Part shown: piece by piece, positions 1 through 9,131 of the stretch | Layout of the letters: each line of letters starts with the position of its first letter | Numbering within the stretch: the first letter of the stretch is position 1 | Source of the DNA: Mycobacterium angelicum | GTDB lineage: Bacteria > Actinomycetota > Actinomycetes > Mycobacteriales > Mycobacteriaceae | DNA length: 64,000 bases | NCBI RefSeq assembly: GCF_002086155.1 | Contig: NZ_MVHE01000023.1 | Span: forward strand, 1-64,000 | Reading direction: 5' to 3' | Notes under the pieces: model-generated | Seen by the model: only the letters and a program-made list of their open reading frames with translations | The model's database searches: none | Told to the model about the DNA's origin: nothing | Translations under genes and position numbers: made by a program

Positions 1-509
1 CCTCGATCATCGTCACCACCACACTCAAGGACTTAGAAGCTGCGGCCGGGCGCGGCCTCACCGGCGGCGGCACCATCCTGCCCATGTCCGACGTGATCCG
101 CCTGGGCCGCCAGGCCAGCCACTATTTGGCGATTTTCGACGACGGCAAGCCCCTGGCGCTGTATCACACCAAACGTCTGGCCTCACCAGGACAGCGAATT
201 GTCTTGTACGCCAAGGAACGTGGCTGCTCGGCACCGGGCTGCGATACGCCCGGGTACTACTGTGAAGTGCACCATTGCATCCCGTATGCCCAGTGCGGCA
301 GCACCGACGTCGACCAGCTCACCTTCGCCTGCGGCGGCCATCACCCGCTGGCCGAAAAGGGCTGGGCCACCCGCAAGAACGCCCACGGCGACACCGAATG
401 GATTCCGCCGCCCCACCTCGACCACGGCCAGCCACGAACGAACACCTTCCACCATCCGGAGAAACTCCTGGTGGAAGAAGACGACCCCGATGACGAGGAC
501 GACCCGTAG
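1..509 (+). CDS. 13E12/DUF222-type HNH endonuclease-like protein, C-terminal part
   Basis: The reading frame is open from base 3, so the start lies outside the window. The visible 168 codons are the C-terminus of a 13E12-repeat (DUF222) protein. They carry a zinc-type HNH nuclease motif: [10 protein letters not shown], then EVHHCIPY, then [13 protein letters not shown]. The tail is acidic ([11 protein letters not shown]). Mycobacteria hold many copies of this family, and its biological role is not settled. The stop at 507-509 faces the convergent acyltransferase stop 16 bases away. The family call is firm from the motifs; activity is inferred. Confidence 0.85.
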   Translation, partial: SIIVTTTLKDLEAAAGRGLTGGGTILPMSDVIRLGRQASHYLAIFDDGKPLALYHTKRLASPGQRIVLYAKERGCSAPGCDTPGYYCEVHHCIPYAQCGSTDVDQLTFACGGHHPLAEKGWATRKNAHGDTEWIPPPHLDHGQPRTNTFHHPEKLLVEEDDPDDEDDP

Positions 510-525
510 CCCGCGACTGCGTCGC

Positions 526-1914
526 CTAGAGCGCTTCGGCGGCGCGCTCGAGTTCGACCAATGCCGGCTCGATGAGATCGGCCATCTCGTCGATGTCGTT
601 GGCGACCTCGGGTGTCGTCACAAAACCGAAGTCCAGGTGTTCCTGGTAGGAGAAGCAGGTGATGTTCAGTGCGACGTCCATGACGGGCGGCCCGAGCGGC
701 ACCAGCGATTCCAGCTTGGCGCCGGCCATGTACAGCGGGATCGGCGGCCCGGGAACATTGGAGATCACCAGGTTGATCGGGGCCAGGTTGTGCGAGAGTC
801 CGGTAGCGGTGTAGGCGCGGGCAGCCAGCTGCAGCAGGCCGGGCGGCGTGGTTTCGGTGAGCCCCATGATCTGATGGGCCGACAACGCTTTGGCCATCTC
901 CTTGGCGCTCTGCGTGCTTTCGTGAATGGCCCGGAGCCGCTCGGCCGGATCCTCCACGTCGGTGGCAAGCGACGCCGTCATCGAGCTGATCTGATTGCCG
1001 ACGTCCTCCTTGGTCTGGTCGGTGCGGGTGGAGACCGGGATCTGGGTGATCAGCGGCTTGGTGGGCAGCTCGTTGCGTTTGATCAGGTATTCGCGGGCCG
1101 CCCCGGCCACCAGCGCGAGCACGACGTCGTTGAGTTTGACGCCGAAGGCATCCTTGACGGCCTTGGCCCGCGCCAAGTCGACGCGGGTTCCGGTGATCCT
1201 GCGGTGCGGCGAGACCGACGCATTGAACCGGGTCTTGGGCGCGTCGAAGTATCGCGGCGGCTTGCTGCGCACGCCGAGGACCGCGATCTGCTGGCGCACG
1301 GTTTGCTCCAGCAATCTGGCAATCCGGAACGGCGTCATGATTCCGACGTTGATCAGAGCGCTGATGGCGCGACGCTCCAGGCCGGGGATCTGGAACCCTA
1401 CCAGCGATCCCACCTTCTCCGTTTGCGGCGGTCGTGGTTCCGGCGTTATGTCCAGCAGGATTTCGCCCAGCCCCGCGCCGGAAACGCCGTCGACAATGGC
1501 GTGATGCATTTTGGTCAGCGTGGCGAAACGGCCGCCCTCCACACCCTCGATGACCCACAGCTCCCACAACGGGCGGGAGCGGTCCAGCTTGTAGGACATC
1601 AGGCGGCCGACGAGCTCCTCGAGTTCGCGTCGGCCTCCGGGCGCCGGCACGCCGATGCGACGGACGTGATAGTCGACGTCGAGTTCCTCGTCCTCGACGA
1701 ACCACGGGCGGTCCAGGCCCAACGGGGCGCCCGTCACCCGCCAGCGCAACTGCGGGAGCTCGGCAAGTCGCTCGTTGATCAGTTCGCGGAGTCGATGAAA
1801 GCTGTAGTCGGCCGCGTCAGTGGGATCGCAAACGGCCAGTGCACCCACGTGCATGTGCCAGCCTGCTGTCTCTGCTGACCAAAACGCCGCATCAACGCTC
1901 GAGAGCCGCTTCAT
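526..1914 (-). CDS. Wax ester synthase/diacylglycerol acyltransferase (WS/DGAT), Rv1425-like
   Basis: This 462-residue protein belongs to the bifunctional WS/DGAT family, which esterifies fatty acyl-CoA to diacylglycerol or fatty alcohol to make triacylglycerol or wax ester. The catalytic HHxxxDG motif is seen as HHAIVDG near residue 137, after a typical N-terminus ([12 protein letters not shown]). The length is normal for the family. It lies 66 bases beyond whiA on the same strand, the position I recall for Rv1425, so it may be read from the uvrC-whiA unit or from its own promoter in that gap. The substrate cannot be told from sequence. Confidence 0.9.
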   Translation of the reverse strand: MKRLSSVDAAFWSAETAGWHMHVGALAVCDPTDAADYSFHRLRELINERLAELPQLRWRVTGAPLGLDRPWFVEDEELDVDYHVRRIGVPAPGGRRELEELVGRLMSYKLDRSRPLWELWVIEGVEGGRFATLTKMHHAIVDGVSGAGLGEILLDITPEPRPPQTEKVGSLVGFQIPGLERRAISALINVGIMTPFRIARLLEQTVRQQIAVLGVRSKPPRYFDAPKTRFNASVSPHRRITGTRVDLARAKAVKDAFGVKLNDVVLALVAGAAREYLIKRNELPTKPLITQIPVSTRTDQTKEDVGNQISSMTASLATDVEDPAERLRAIHESTQSAKEMAKALSAHQIMGLTETTPPGLLQLAARAYTATGLSHNLAPINLVISNVPGPPIPLYMAGAKLESLVPLGPPVMDVALNITCFSYQEHLDFGFVTTPEVANDIDEMADLIEPALVELERAAEAL

Positions 1915-1980
1915 GCCATGAACCGTAGCCCCGAACGGCTGGCGGCGGGAAGGCGGTTAGCTACGCGGCGCGCATCGTCG

Positions 1981-2964
1981 TTAGGCGTCTTCCAACAGAT
2001 CCGGGGTCACCGCCGACTCAGTGTCCGGAATTCCCTCGACCTTCGCCTTGCGATCGGCCATCGACAACAACCGCCGAATACGCCCCGCCACAGCATCTTT
2101 CGTCATCGGCGGATCGGCGAGCCGGCCCAACTCTTCCAGCGACGCCTGGCGGTGCTCAACCCGCAACTTGCCGGCCGAGGCCAAGTGCTCGGGCACCGTA
2201 TCCCCAAGGATCTCCAGCGCCCGCTCCACCCGGGCGGCCGCGGCGACCGCGGCCCGCGCCGAACGGCGCAGATTCGCGTCGTCGAAGTTGGCGAGCCGGT
2301 TGGCCGTCGCCCGCACCTCGCGGCGCATCCGGCGCTCCTCCCAGATCAGCCTGGTGTCCTGCGCCCCCATCCGGGTCAGCAATGCGCCGATCGCCTCGCC
2401 GTCGCGCACCACCACCCGATCGGCGCCACGCACCTCTCGCGCCTTCGCGCTGACTCCCAGCCGGCGGGCGGCACCCACCAGCGCCAGGGCCGCTTCCGGC
2501 CCGGGGCAACTGACCTCCAGCGCCGACGAGCGGCCCGGCTCGGTCAGGGACCCGTGCGCCAAAAAGGCTCCCCGCCAGGCGGCTTCGGCGTCACCGATGC
2601 TGCCGCCGACAACCTGGGCCGGCAGACCACGCACCGGCCGACCCCGCATGTCCAGCAGTCCGGTCTGACGGGCCAGCGCCTCACCATCATTGGCGACCCG
2701 CAGGACATACCGGGTGCTCTTGCGAATCCCGCTCGCCGACAACACATGCACCACCGCGTTGTAGCCGTACAGATCGAAGATGTCCTTGCGCAGCCGGCGG
2801 GCGATGCTGCCCAGGTCGACTTCGGCCTCGACCACCACACGGCCGGCCACGATGTGCAAACCGCCGGCGAACCTGAGCAGAGACGTGACTTCGGCGCGGC
2901 GCGCACTGACCGATTTGACTACCAGACGGCTCAGCTCGTCCTTGACTTCGGTCGTCATCGCCAC
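1981..2964 (-). CDS. whiA: WhiA sporulation/cell-division transcription factor
   Basis: This 327-residue WhiA has an N-terminal LAGLIDADG-like (homing-endonuclease-fold) region and a C-terminal helix-turn-helix ([21 protein letters not shown] near residues 278-298). In actinobacteria WhiA controls genes for cell division and chromosome segregation. A GTG at 2964 gives the length I recall for M. tuberculosis. An ATG at 2958 (MTTEVKDEL) is an equally good start and would overlap the cuvA stop by the usual ATGA. It closes the uvrC-rapZ-cuvA-whiA unit that is widespread in Gram-positive bacteria. Confidence 0.96.
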   Translation of the reverse strand: MAMTTEVKDELSRLVVKSVSARRAEVTSLLRFAGGLHIVAGRVVVEAEVDLGSIARRLRKDIFDLYGYNAVVHVLSASGIRKSTRYVLRVANDGEALARQTGLLDMRGRPVRGLPAQVVGGSIGDAEAAWRGAFLAHGSLTEPGRSSALEVSCPGPEAALALVGAARRLGVSAKAREVRGADRVVVRDGEAIGALLTRMGAQDTRLIWEERRMRREVRATANRLANFDDANLRRSARAAVAAAARVERALEILGDTVPEHLASAGKLRVEHRQASLEELGRLADPPMTKDAVAGRIRRLLSMADRKAKVEGIPDTESAVTPDLLEDA

Positions 2965-3995
2965 GCGTCGTCACCCCTTGGTCGTCCACCGTCCATCGGC
3001 CGCTCTGCCGTGGCCGTCACCGGAGGCGTCGCCGGGTCTTTCTCGCCGACCCTGTCACGCGCCCGCACCCCGTCCAGCACGGCTGCCAGCTTGCCCGGGT
3101 CATGTAAAGGTGTACCAGGTCGGGCCACGTCGGCGAAGTGGACCTCGGCATGGAGCAACGTGGCGGTACGGCGCAGTTGCTCACGTTCCCTGTCGCTGGG
3201 CACTCGCTCGGCGTCGATGATGATCTCGTCCACAGTGAATTCCGGCGCGTGCTGAGCCAGCACGTGCAGATGGCGCTCCACCGAGAAGCCCGCCGTCTCC
3301 CCCGGCTCGGCCACCAGGTTGAGCACCAGCGCCTTGCGGGCGGTGGTGCTTTGCAGCGCGGTGAGCAGCCCCGGCACCAGCACGTGCGGGATCACGCTGG
3401 TGAACCACGACCCTGGCCCCAGCACCACCAGGTCGGCCGCCATGATGGCGTCCACCGCCTGCCGCGTCGCCGGCGGATCGGCGGGCAGCAGCCGCACCCG
3501 GCGCACCTTTCCGGGGGTGCTGGCAATCGCCACCTGACCCCGAATCAGCCGGAACATTCGCGGATCGGACTCCAGGCCGGAGACGTCGGCCTCGATCTGC
3601 AGCGCGATCGGGCACATCGGCAGGACCCGGCCCTTGACGCCCAGAATGCGTCCGAGTTCGTCGAGGGCCGCGACCGGATCGGCCAGCACCTCGTTGAGGC
3701 CGGCCAGCAGCAGGTTGCCGATCGGGTGGCCCGCCAGCACGCCGCTCCCCCCGAATCGGTGCTGCATGATGGTCGCCCACAGCCGGCCATAGGGGCTGTC
3801 GGATGCCAACGCCGCCAAGGCCATTCGCAGATCCCCCGGCGGTACCACATCCAATTCGCTGCGCAGCCGGCCGGACGAGCCGCCATCATCGGCGACGGTG
3901 ACGATGGCGGTGACATAAGGAGTCAGCCGACGGGCCGCCGAGAGCGTCGCATACAAACCGTGTCCGCCACCCAGCGCGACAATGCTGTCCGTCAT
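2955..3995 (-). CDS. cuvA: YvcK/CuvA-like protein (CofD fold), UDP-sugar binding, cell-wall control
   Basis: This 346-residue member of the YvcK (gluconeogenesis factor)/CofD-like family is the Rv1422 homologue, called CuvA in mycobacteria. The N-terminal glycine-rich nucleotide-binding loop reads [13 protein letters not shown] and is followed by [12 protein letters not shown]. Family members bind UDP-GlcNAc and link carbon source to peptidoglycan synthesis. I chose the ATG at 3995 because it sits in an ATGA overlap with the rapZ stop and puts the glycine loop at the extreme N-terminus. The frame remains open upstream to 4106, but that part overlaps rapZ and is low-complexity. Confidence 0.93.
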   Translation of the reverse strand: MTDSIVALGGGHGLYATLSAARRLTPYVTAIVTVADDGGSSGRLRSELDVVPPGDLRMALAALASDSPYGRLWATIMQHRFGGSGVLAGHPIGNLLLAGLNEVLADPVAALDELGRILGVKGRVLPMCPIALQIEADVSGLESDPRMFRLIRGQVAIASTPGKVRRVRLLPADPPATRQAVDAIMAADLVVLGPGSWFTSVIPHVLVPGLLTALQSTTARKALVLNLVAEPGETAGFSVERHLHVLAQHAPEFTVDEIIIDAERVPSDREREQLRRTATLLHAEVHFADVARPGTPLHDPGKLAAVLDGVRARDRVGEKDPATPPVTATAERPMDGGRPRGDDAWR

Positions 3996-4876
3996 TCGCG
4001 GCCCAGATCCCGGTGCAGTACCCGTACCGACAATTGCGGGTTGGATCCCAATAGCCCCATCAGGGCCTCTGCGATCGCCACGCTGCGATGCTTGCCGCCG
4101 GTACATCCGATGGCGACCGTCATGTATCGCTTCCCCTCCCGGCGGTAGCCGTCGACAACCAGGGATAGCAATCGATGGTAAGTCTGCAGGAACTCAGCCG
4201 CGCCGGGCTGGCCCAGCACGTAGTCGCGGACAGCCGGTTGCTGGCCGGTGAGCGGCCGCAGTTCGTCAACCCAGTGCGGGTTGGGCAGGAATCGCACGTC
4301 CATGACCATGTCGGCGTCCATCGGCAGTCCGTACTTGAAGCCGAACGACTCCACGGTGACGCTCGTCGTCGCACCGCCGTTTCCGCCGAACGCACGCTCG
4401 ATGCTTTCCCGCAGCCCCCGCACCGACAGCGTGGACGTGTCGATGATCAGGTCTGCGGTGGCGCGAACCTGCGCGAGCATCCTGCGCTCGGCGGCGATGC
4501 CCTCGGCCAGGGTCTGCTGGCCCTGCAGCGGATGGCTGCGCCGATTCTGTTCGTAACGGCGCACCAACATGTCGTCGGAGGCCTCCATGAACACCACGCG
4601 CGGGGTGATGTTGCGGGTGGCCAGTTCGTTGCGCACCTCGTCGAGGTCGCCGGTGAACCCGCGCGACCGCACGTCCATCACCACCGCCAGCTGTGTGATT
4701 CGGGATCCGGCCGCCAATCCGAAATCCACCATGCGGGTGATCAGCTGGGGCGGCAGATTGTCGGCGACATACCAGCCGAGGTCTTCGAGCACTTTGGCCG
4801 CCGTGCCGCGCCCGGCTCCGGATAACCCGGTGACCAGGACGACGTCGATGCCGGCGGGCACGTCTTCGCTGGTCAT
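3992..4876 (-). CDS. rapZ: RapZ/YvcJ family nucleotide-binding protein
   Basis: This 294-residue member of the RapZ/YvcJ family has an N-terminal P-loop ([12 protein letters not shown], residues 18-29) and a conserved C-terminal half ([20 protein letters not shown]). E. coli RapZ is an RNA adaptor in glucosamine-6-phosphate control, and Gram-positive homologues hydrolyse ATP and GTP. The usual GKST/GKS of the P-loop is GRGT here; I recall the same in M. tuberculosis Rv1421, so this looks lineage-specific rather than damage. The start overlaps the uvrC stop by ATGA (4873-4876), and the stop overlaps cuvA. Confidence 0.95.
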   Translation of the reverse strand: MTSEDVPAGIDVVLVTGLSGAGRGTAAKVLEDLGWYVADNLPPQLITRMVDFGLAAGSRITQLAVVMDVRSRGFTGDLDEVRNELATRNITPRVVFMEASDDMLVRRYEQNRRSHPLQGQQTLAEGIAAERRMLAQVRATADLIIDTSTLSVRGLRESIERAFGGNGGATTSVTVESFGFKYGLPMDADMVMDVRFLPNPHWVDELRPLTGQQPAVRDYVLGQPGAAEFLQTYHRLLSLVVDGYRREGKRYMTVAIGCTGGKHRSVAIAEALMGLLGSNPQLSVRVLHRDLGRE

Positions 4877-6825
4877 GCTCCGGCTCCAGAGGGTTCCGGC
4901 TCGTCTGGTCGCAGTGCCTCGAGCACTGCCGTGGCTGTGGCCAGGCCGATGCCCGGGACGGCGGTGATCTGGTCGACGGTGGCCTCCTTGAGGCGGGCTA
5001 TGGATCCGAAGTGGGTGACCAGCGCCTTGCGCCGATGCTCGCCGAGGCCGGGCACCGAGTCCAGGGCCGACGCCGTCATCCGCTTGGATCGTTTGCTGCG
5101 ATGGTAGGCGATGGCGAATCGGTGCGCTTCGTCGCGCACCCGCTGCAATAGATAGAGCCCCTCGCTGTTGCGCGGCATGATGATTGGATCAGGCTCCGCC
5201 GGCACCCATACCTCTTCCAGCCGCTTGGCCAGGCCGATCACCGCTACGTCGGTAATGCCGAGCTCGTCAAGCACGGCTTTGGCCGCGTTGACCTGCGGTG
5301 CGCCGCCGTCGACGACGTAGAGATTCGGCGGATAGGCGAACCGGCGTGATTTCCCTTCGGCCGAAAGCAGATTCGGATCGTTCTGGTCGCTCAGATGTCG
5401 GTAGAAGCGCCGGCGGGTGACTTCGGCGATGGAGGCGACGTCGTCGGAGCGGCCGTGCCCGGCGGCTTCCCGAATCCCGAAGTGACGGTAGTCGGATTTG
5501 CGCGGCAGGCCGTCCTCGAATACCACCACGGAGCCCACCACATCGGTGCCCTGCACATGGCTGATGTCGACACATTCGATTCGCAGTGGCGCATCGGCAA
5601 GACCCAACGCGTCCTGAATATTCTGCAGCGCAGCGGATCTGGCATTGAAGTCACCGGCGCGCTTCAGCTTGTGCTGCTGCAGAGCCTCTTTCGCATTGCG
5701 TTGCACGGTTTCGGCGAGGGCACGTTTGTCGCCGCGCCGCGGCACCCGCAACGCGACCCGTGCACCGCGCAGGTTCGACAACCAGCTGGCCAATTCGTCG
5801 GAGTTGGACGGCAGACACGGCACGAGTACCTCGCGGGGAACCGGGTTGACGGCTTCGTCGGCTGCGCCGCCGAGCTCGGCCTGGTCCCCGTAGAACTGCG
5901 TGAGGAACTGCTCGACCAGCTGCTCCTCACCGGATTCGCCTGGGCCCCCCGGCTTTTCGACGATCCAGCCGCGCTGGCCGCGAACCCGGCCGCCGCGGAC
6001 GTGGAACACCTGCACGGCGGCTTCGAGTTCGTCGTCGGCAAAGGCCACCACATCCGCGTCGGTGCCGTCGCCGAGCACAACGGCCTGCTTTTCCATGGCG
6101 CGCTTGAGTGCGCCGAGATCGTCACGGAGGCGGGCGGCGCGCTCGAAATCGAGTTGGTCCGACGCGGCCTGCATCTGCTGTTCGAGCTCGCGGGCGAAGC
6201 GGTCGGTTTTGCCGGACAGGAAATCGCAGAAATCTGTCACGATCTGCCGATGCTGCTCGGCGCTGACCCGCCCGATGCACGGAGCCGAGCATTTGTCGAT
6301 GTAGCCGAGCAGGCAGGGACGGTCGATCTGGTTGTGCCGCTTGAAGACTCCCGCCGAACAGGTGCGCGCCGGAAACACCCGGGTGAGCAGATCCAGCGTT
6401 TCGCGGATCGCCCACGCGTGGGAGTAGGGCCCGAAATACCGCACCCCCTTGCGTCGGGGGCCGCGATAGACCATCAACCGGGGAAACTCCTCGTTGAGGG
6501 TGACCGCCAGCACCGGATACGACTTGTCGTCGCGGTAGCGGACGTTGAAGCGCGGGTCGAACTCCTTGATCCAGTTGTACTCCAGCTGCAGCGCTTCGAC
6601 TTCGGTGTTGACCACCGTCCACTCGACCTTGGCCGCGGTGGTCACCATCTGCCGGGTGCGTGGGTGCAGGCTCGCGACGTCGGCGAAGTAGGACGTCAGC
6701 CTGCTGCGCAGGCTCTTGGCCTTGCCGACGTAGACGACTCGCCCGTATTGGTCCCGGAATCGGTACACGCCAGGCTCGACCGGGATGGACCCCGGCGCGG
6801 GGCGGTACGTGGCGGGATCTGGCAC
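4873..6825 (-). CDS. uvrC: Excinuclease ABC subunit C
   Basis: This 650-residue UvrC makes both incisions of nucleotide excision repair after UvrA and UvrB find the lesion. Domains in order are a GIY-YIG nuclease ([20 protein letters not shown], about residues 19-38), a cysteine-bearing region (CSAPCIGR), a UVR UvrB-binding helix pair (near residues 210-245), an RNase H-like nuclease ([15 protein letters not shown]) and tandem C-terminal helix-hairpin-helix motifs ([12 protein letters not shown] and [12 protein letters not shown]). It is the first gene of the uvrC-rapZ-cuvA-whiA unit. Its promoter should lie in 6826-6888, downstream of the lectin gene. Confidence 0.98.
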   Translation of the reverse strand: MPDPATYRPAPGSIPVEPGVYRFRDQYGRVVYVGKAKSLRSRLTSYFADVASLHPRTRQMVTTAAKVEWTVVNTEVEALQLEYNWIKEFDPRFNVRYRDDKSYPVLAVTLNEEFPRLMVYRGPRRKGVRYFGPYSHAWAIRETLDLLTRVFPARTCSAGVFKRHNQIDRPCLLGYIDKCSAPCIGRVSAEQHRQIVTDFCDFLSGKTDRFARELEQQMQAASDQLDFERAARLRDDLGALKRAMEKQAVVLGDGTDADVVAFADDELEAAVQVFHVRGGRVRGQRGWIVEKPGGPGESGEEQLVEQFLTQFYGDQAELGGAADEAVNPVPREVLVPCLPSNSDELASWLSNLRGARVALRVPRRGDKRALAETVQRNAKEALQQHKLKRAGDFNARSAALQNIQDALGLADAPLRIECVDISHVQGTDVVGSVVVFEDGLPRKSDYRHFGIREAAGHGRSDDVASIAEVTRRRFYRHLSDQNDPNLLSAEGKSRRFAYPPNLYVVDGGAPQVNAAKAVLDELGITDVAVIGLAKRLEEVWVPAEPDPIIMPRNSEGLYLLQRVRDEAHRFAIAYHRSKRSKRMTASALDSVPGLGEHRRKALVTHFGSIARLKEATVDQITAVPGIGLATATAVLEALRPDEPEPSGAGA

Positions 6826-6888
6826 GTATCCAGGCTAATGGTCGCTACGACAACGCCTAGCGCGGCGGTGTTCGCCGGGCAAGCCCGG

Positions 6889-7362
6889 TCACGGAACGCT
6901 GTCCCAATGTTGGTAGGGCGCGTCGGGGATGCAGAAGCCTATATACAAGGAGGCCCCCGGGGCTGGGGGGCCATTGACGGCTAGGCAACCACCAAATCCA
7001 CTGCTGATCTGGCCATTGGGCTGGTAACTGAAATGCTGGGACGGCCAATTGGAGCAGGGCTGGAGGAATACGTCACGATGCTCGTAGGGTCTTGTCAGGC
7101 ACTCTCCGGGAAAGGCCACGCTTTCCTGCTCGTCGCCGGTGGAATTCCAACGCTGGGAATCCGCACCGTTGCACGGGTTTATAACTACCGGGGTGTACCA
7201 GTCTCCGCTGGGGCCGTCCAGACAGAAATCGCCCAATCCGCTTTTCAGTTGGACCGGTTCGTCGGCGTGTGCCGCGGCAGCACTGAAGGCCGTGATACCG
7301 AATGATGTGCTGACTACGACTACGGCCTGGCGAACCCCGCCCAACGACCGCGCCCTGGTCAT
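6889..7362 (-). CDS. Secreted ricin-B-type lectin, copy 2 (Rv1419/sMTL-13-like)
   Basis: This 157-residue exported protein has a signal peptide (MTRARSLGGVRQAVVVV, hydrophobic core, AHA-D cleavage near residue 33) and a small beta-trefoil-like domain with the repeated aromatic pattern of ricin-B lectins (QRWNSTG, QHFSYQPNGQI, QHWDSVP end). Paired cysteines (FCLD, NPCNG, ECL, PCSNW, GCL, FCIP) suggest disulfides. It matches the secreted lectin Rv1419 (sMTL-13) in length, as I recall it, and in position beside uvrC. The ATG at 7362 overlaps the stop of a second copy by ATGA. It is less Rv1419-like than that copy. Confidence 0.85.
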   Translation of the reverse strand: MTRARSLGGVRQAVVVVSTSFGITAFSAAAAHADEPVQLKSGLGDFCLDGPSGDWYTPVVINPCNGADSQRWNSTGDEQESVAFPGECLTRPYEHRDVFLQPCSNWPSQHFSYQPNGQISSGFGGCLAVNGPPAPGASLYIGFCIPDAPYQHWDSVP

Positions 7363-7814
7363 GGAACGCTGTCCCAACCCTGATCGATATTGCCGTCGCA
7401 AAAGCGGGTAGAAACCCAAGTCCCGGGGTCCGGCCCGCCGAGAACGGTGAGGCAGCCACTCAGGTCACCGGTGATCTGGCCGTTGGAATGAATCGTCCAC
7501 TTCTGGGTGAACCAATTCAGGCAGCCCTGCAGGTGCGACACCCAACTCTCGCCCGGCTGCGACAAGCAATTCCCGGGAAAGGCCACGCTTTCAAACTGCC
7601 CGTCCGGGGTGATGTTCCAGCGCTGGAAGTCGGTCCCATTGCACGGGTTGATCACTATCGGGGTGAACCAACTACCACTCGGGGAATCCAGGCAAAAATC
7701 GCCCATTCGGCTCTTCAACTGGACGGGGCCGTCGGCATGTGCCGTGCCAGCGTTGAACGCGGCGACACCGAGCATTGTGCTGACTACGGCAAGGGCCCGG
7801 CACACGCGGGTCAT
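7359..7814 (-). CDS. Secreted ricin-B-type lectin, copy 1 (Rv1419/sMTL-13-like)
   Basis: This 151-residue paralogue of the next gene has a signal peptide (MTRVCRALAVVSTMLG..., AHA-D junction) and a lectin domain (FCLDSPSGSWFTPIVINPCN, FQRWNITPDGQ, GCLTVLGGPDPGTWVSTRFC, GWDSVP). Several stretches match my recollection of M. tuberculosis Rv1419 word for word, so this is probably the true orthologue and the other copy the duplicate. I chose the start by alignment with its paralogue (both begin MTR); in-frame ATGs at 7832 and 7844 would add 6 or 10 residues. It is the upstream gene of the pair, so both are probably on one transcript. Confidence 0.85.
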   Translation of the reverse strand: MTRVCRALAVVSTMLGVAAFNAGTAHADGPVQLKSRMGDFCLDSPSGSWFTPIVINPCNGTDFQRWNITPDGQFESVAFPGNCLSQPGESWVSHLQGCLNWFTQKWTIHSNGQITGDLSGCLTVLGGPDPGTWVSTRFCDGNIDQGWDSVP

Positions 7815-8187
7815 CAATGGCGATCCACTCATTTCGGCGGCCATCGTTGCATCTCATTCCAGCCGACGCATCTCATCCGGCGCCACTTTCGTGCGCATGC
7901 GCCAGGTGTAAAGTCGCGCGTTGTGGATCATGATGCCAAATACCCTGTGGCACTTGATGATTGACGGACATCCCATGAGTTTGTGGGTTTCCTGTGGCTT
8001 GACTGGCTGAGTGTCGGCCGCATGCCCTCCGGCTCGCCAGCGCAGGCGCAGAGCTTCCGCAGACGAGGCGGCGAAACCCGGTGCGCAACTCCTGGAAACC
8101 GGAACAACAATGTCGTATCGTCGGTCGCGTCAGGGCCTTCAGCCTTTTGCAATTCACCTCGAGTCGTACCCACAGAAAGCAGGGTTG
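7815..8187. other. Divergent intergenic region between lectin and sulfotransferase genes
   Basis: About 370 bases with no convincing gene. It must hold the promoters of the lectin pair (leftward) and of the sulfotransferase (rightward). Long frames crossing it on both strands lack family resemblance. A purine-rich ribosome site (AAAGCAGGG) lies just before the sulfotransferase ATG at 8188. I see no clear -35/-10 pair. Confidence 0.5.
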
Positions 8188-9123
8188 ATGACGAAACCGT
8201 TGATTGCTCCGACCAGAGTGGTGCGGGATTATTTGTCCAGTTCGCTGGTGTGGGACGGTTTTTTGGCCCAGGGCGGGTTCGTCGAAGGCGATATCGTCAT
8301 CGCCACCCCCGTCAAGTCCGGAACGACATGGACCCAGCGAATAATTCAGCAGATATTGCGCAACGGGGCCGAGAACGACGGAAGCCTTTCAGACAGCTCC
8401 CCGTGGCTCGACTCCAGCTGGGGCGATCACGCCGAGATGCTCGATGTACTCAATCAGCAGCGCGAAGCCGGTATCCGGCGAGTGGTCAAGTCGCATCTGC
8501 CCGCAGCTGCCCTGCCAATTGCCCCCGAGGCCCGGTACGTGTTTGTCGGCAGAAATGGCAAAGACACCGGAATCAGCTTTCACCATATGATCTACAACTA
8601 TTCCGAATCGACGATGTCGAAGATCAACGAGATTCACGCTCAGTGGTCGGGTGACGCTACGCCGTTGGTGATTTCCGAGGACATGCAGGCATTCTTCGAC
8701 CTGTGGCTGGAGACGGACGGCTATGGCTGTTGCGATCTGTTTGACCTGGTGAAGTCGTGGTGGCAGCTGCGCGATGAGCCAAACGTGCTACTGCTGCACT
8801 ACCAAGAGCTCAAAGAAGACTTAGCGGGCCAAATCGTGCGGCTGGCAGAATTTTTGGGCATCGATCCCGGGTCGCTGCGCATGGACGTCATCGTCGAGCA
8901 TTGCTCGTTCGAGTACATGAGCGGTCGAGCGGAAAAGATGGCTCCGTTCAACGGACAACACATGTCCAGCGCCAAAGCCTTCTTCCACAAAGGCCCCAAC
9001 CGCGATTACCGCAGCGAGCTCACGGCGCAACAAGTTGCGCGCTTCGACGAAGTCGCCCAGCAAAAACTGGGTGCGCAGTGCGCCCGCTGGCTGGAAACCG
9101 GCAAACTTTCCGCCACCGGTTAG
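8188..9123 (+). CDS. PAPS-dependent sulfotransferase family protein
   Basis: This 311-residue cytosolic-type sulfotransferase would transfer sulfate from PAPS to a hydroxyl acceptor. The 5'-phosphosulfate loop reads TPVKSGTTWTQRI (about residues 39-51). The 3'-phosphate region is RYVFVGRNGKDTGISFHH, a slightly altered form of the usual RNPKDxxxS. A C-terminal FFHKGPNRDYRSEL resembles the family's RKGxxGDWKN loop. The ATG at 8188 follows a ribosome site and places the sulfate loop at the usual depth; the frame is open for 59 more codons upstream without family features. I recall no gene here in M. tuberculosis, so it is probably part of an accessory block. The acceptor is unknown. Confidence 0.88.
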   Translation: MTKPLIAPTRVVRDYLSSSLVWDGFLAQGGFVEGDIVIATPVKSGTTWTQRIIQQILRNGAENDGSLSDSSPWLDSSWGDHAEMLDVLNQQREAGIRRVVKSHLPAAALPIAPEARYVFVGRNGKDTGISFHHMIYNYSESTMSKINEIHAQWSGDATPLVISEDMQAFFDLWLETDGYGCCDLFDLVKSWWQLRDEPNVLLLHYQELKEDLAGQIVRLAEFLGIDPGSLRMDVIVEHCSFEYMSGRAEKMAPFNGQHMSSAKAFFHKGPNRDYRSELTAQQVARFDEVAQQKLGAQCARWLETGKLSATG

Positions 9124-9131
9124 CCGGGACG

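Noticed and set aside
199..1878. A 559-codon open frame on the plus strand
   Set aside because: It is antisense to the WS/DGAT gene, has no family likeness and an Arg/His/Gln-rich shadow composition.
5395..6984. A 529-codon plus-strand frame across uvrC
   Set aside because: It lies antisense to the well-supported uvrC and shows only the biased composition of a high-GC shadow frame.
7873..8173. Overlapping minus-strand frames of 81-94 codons between the lectin and sulfotransferase genes
   Set aside because: They overlap each other in different frames, have no recognisable features and cross the expected divergent promoter region.
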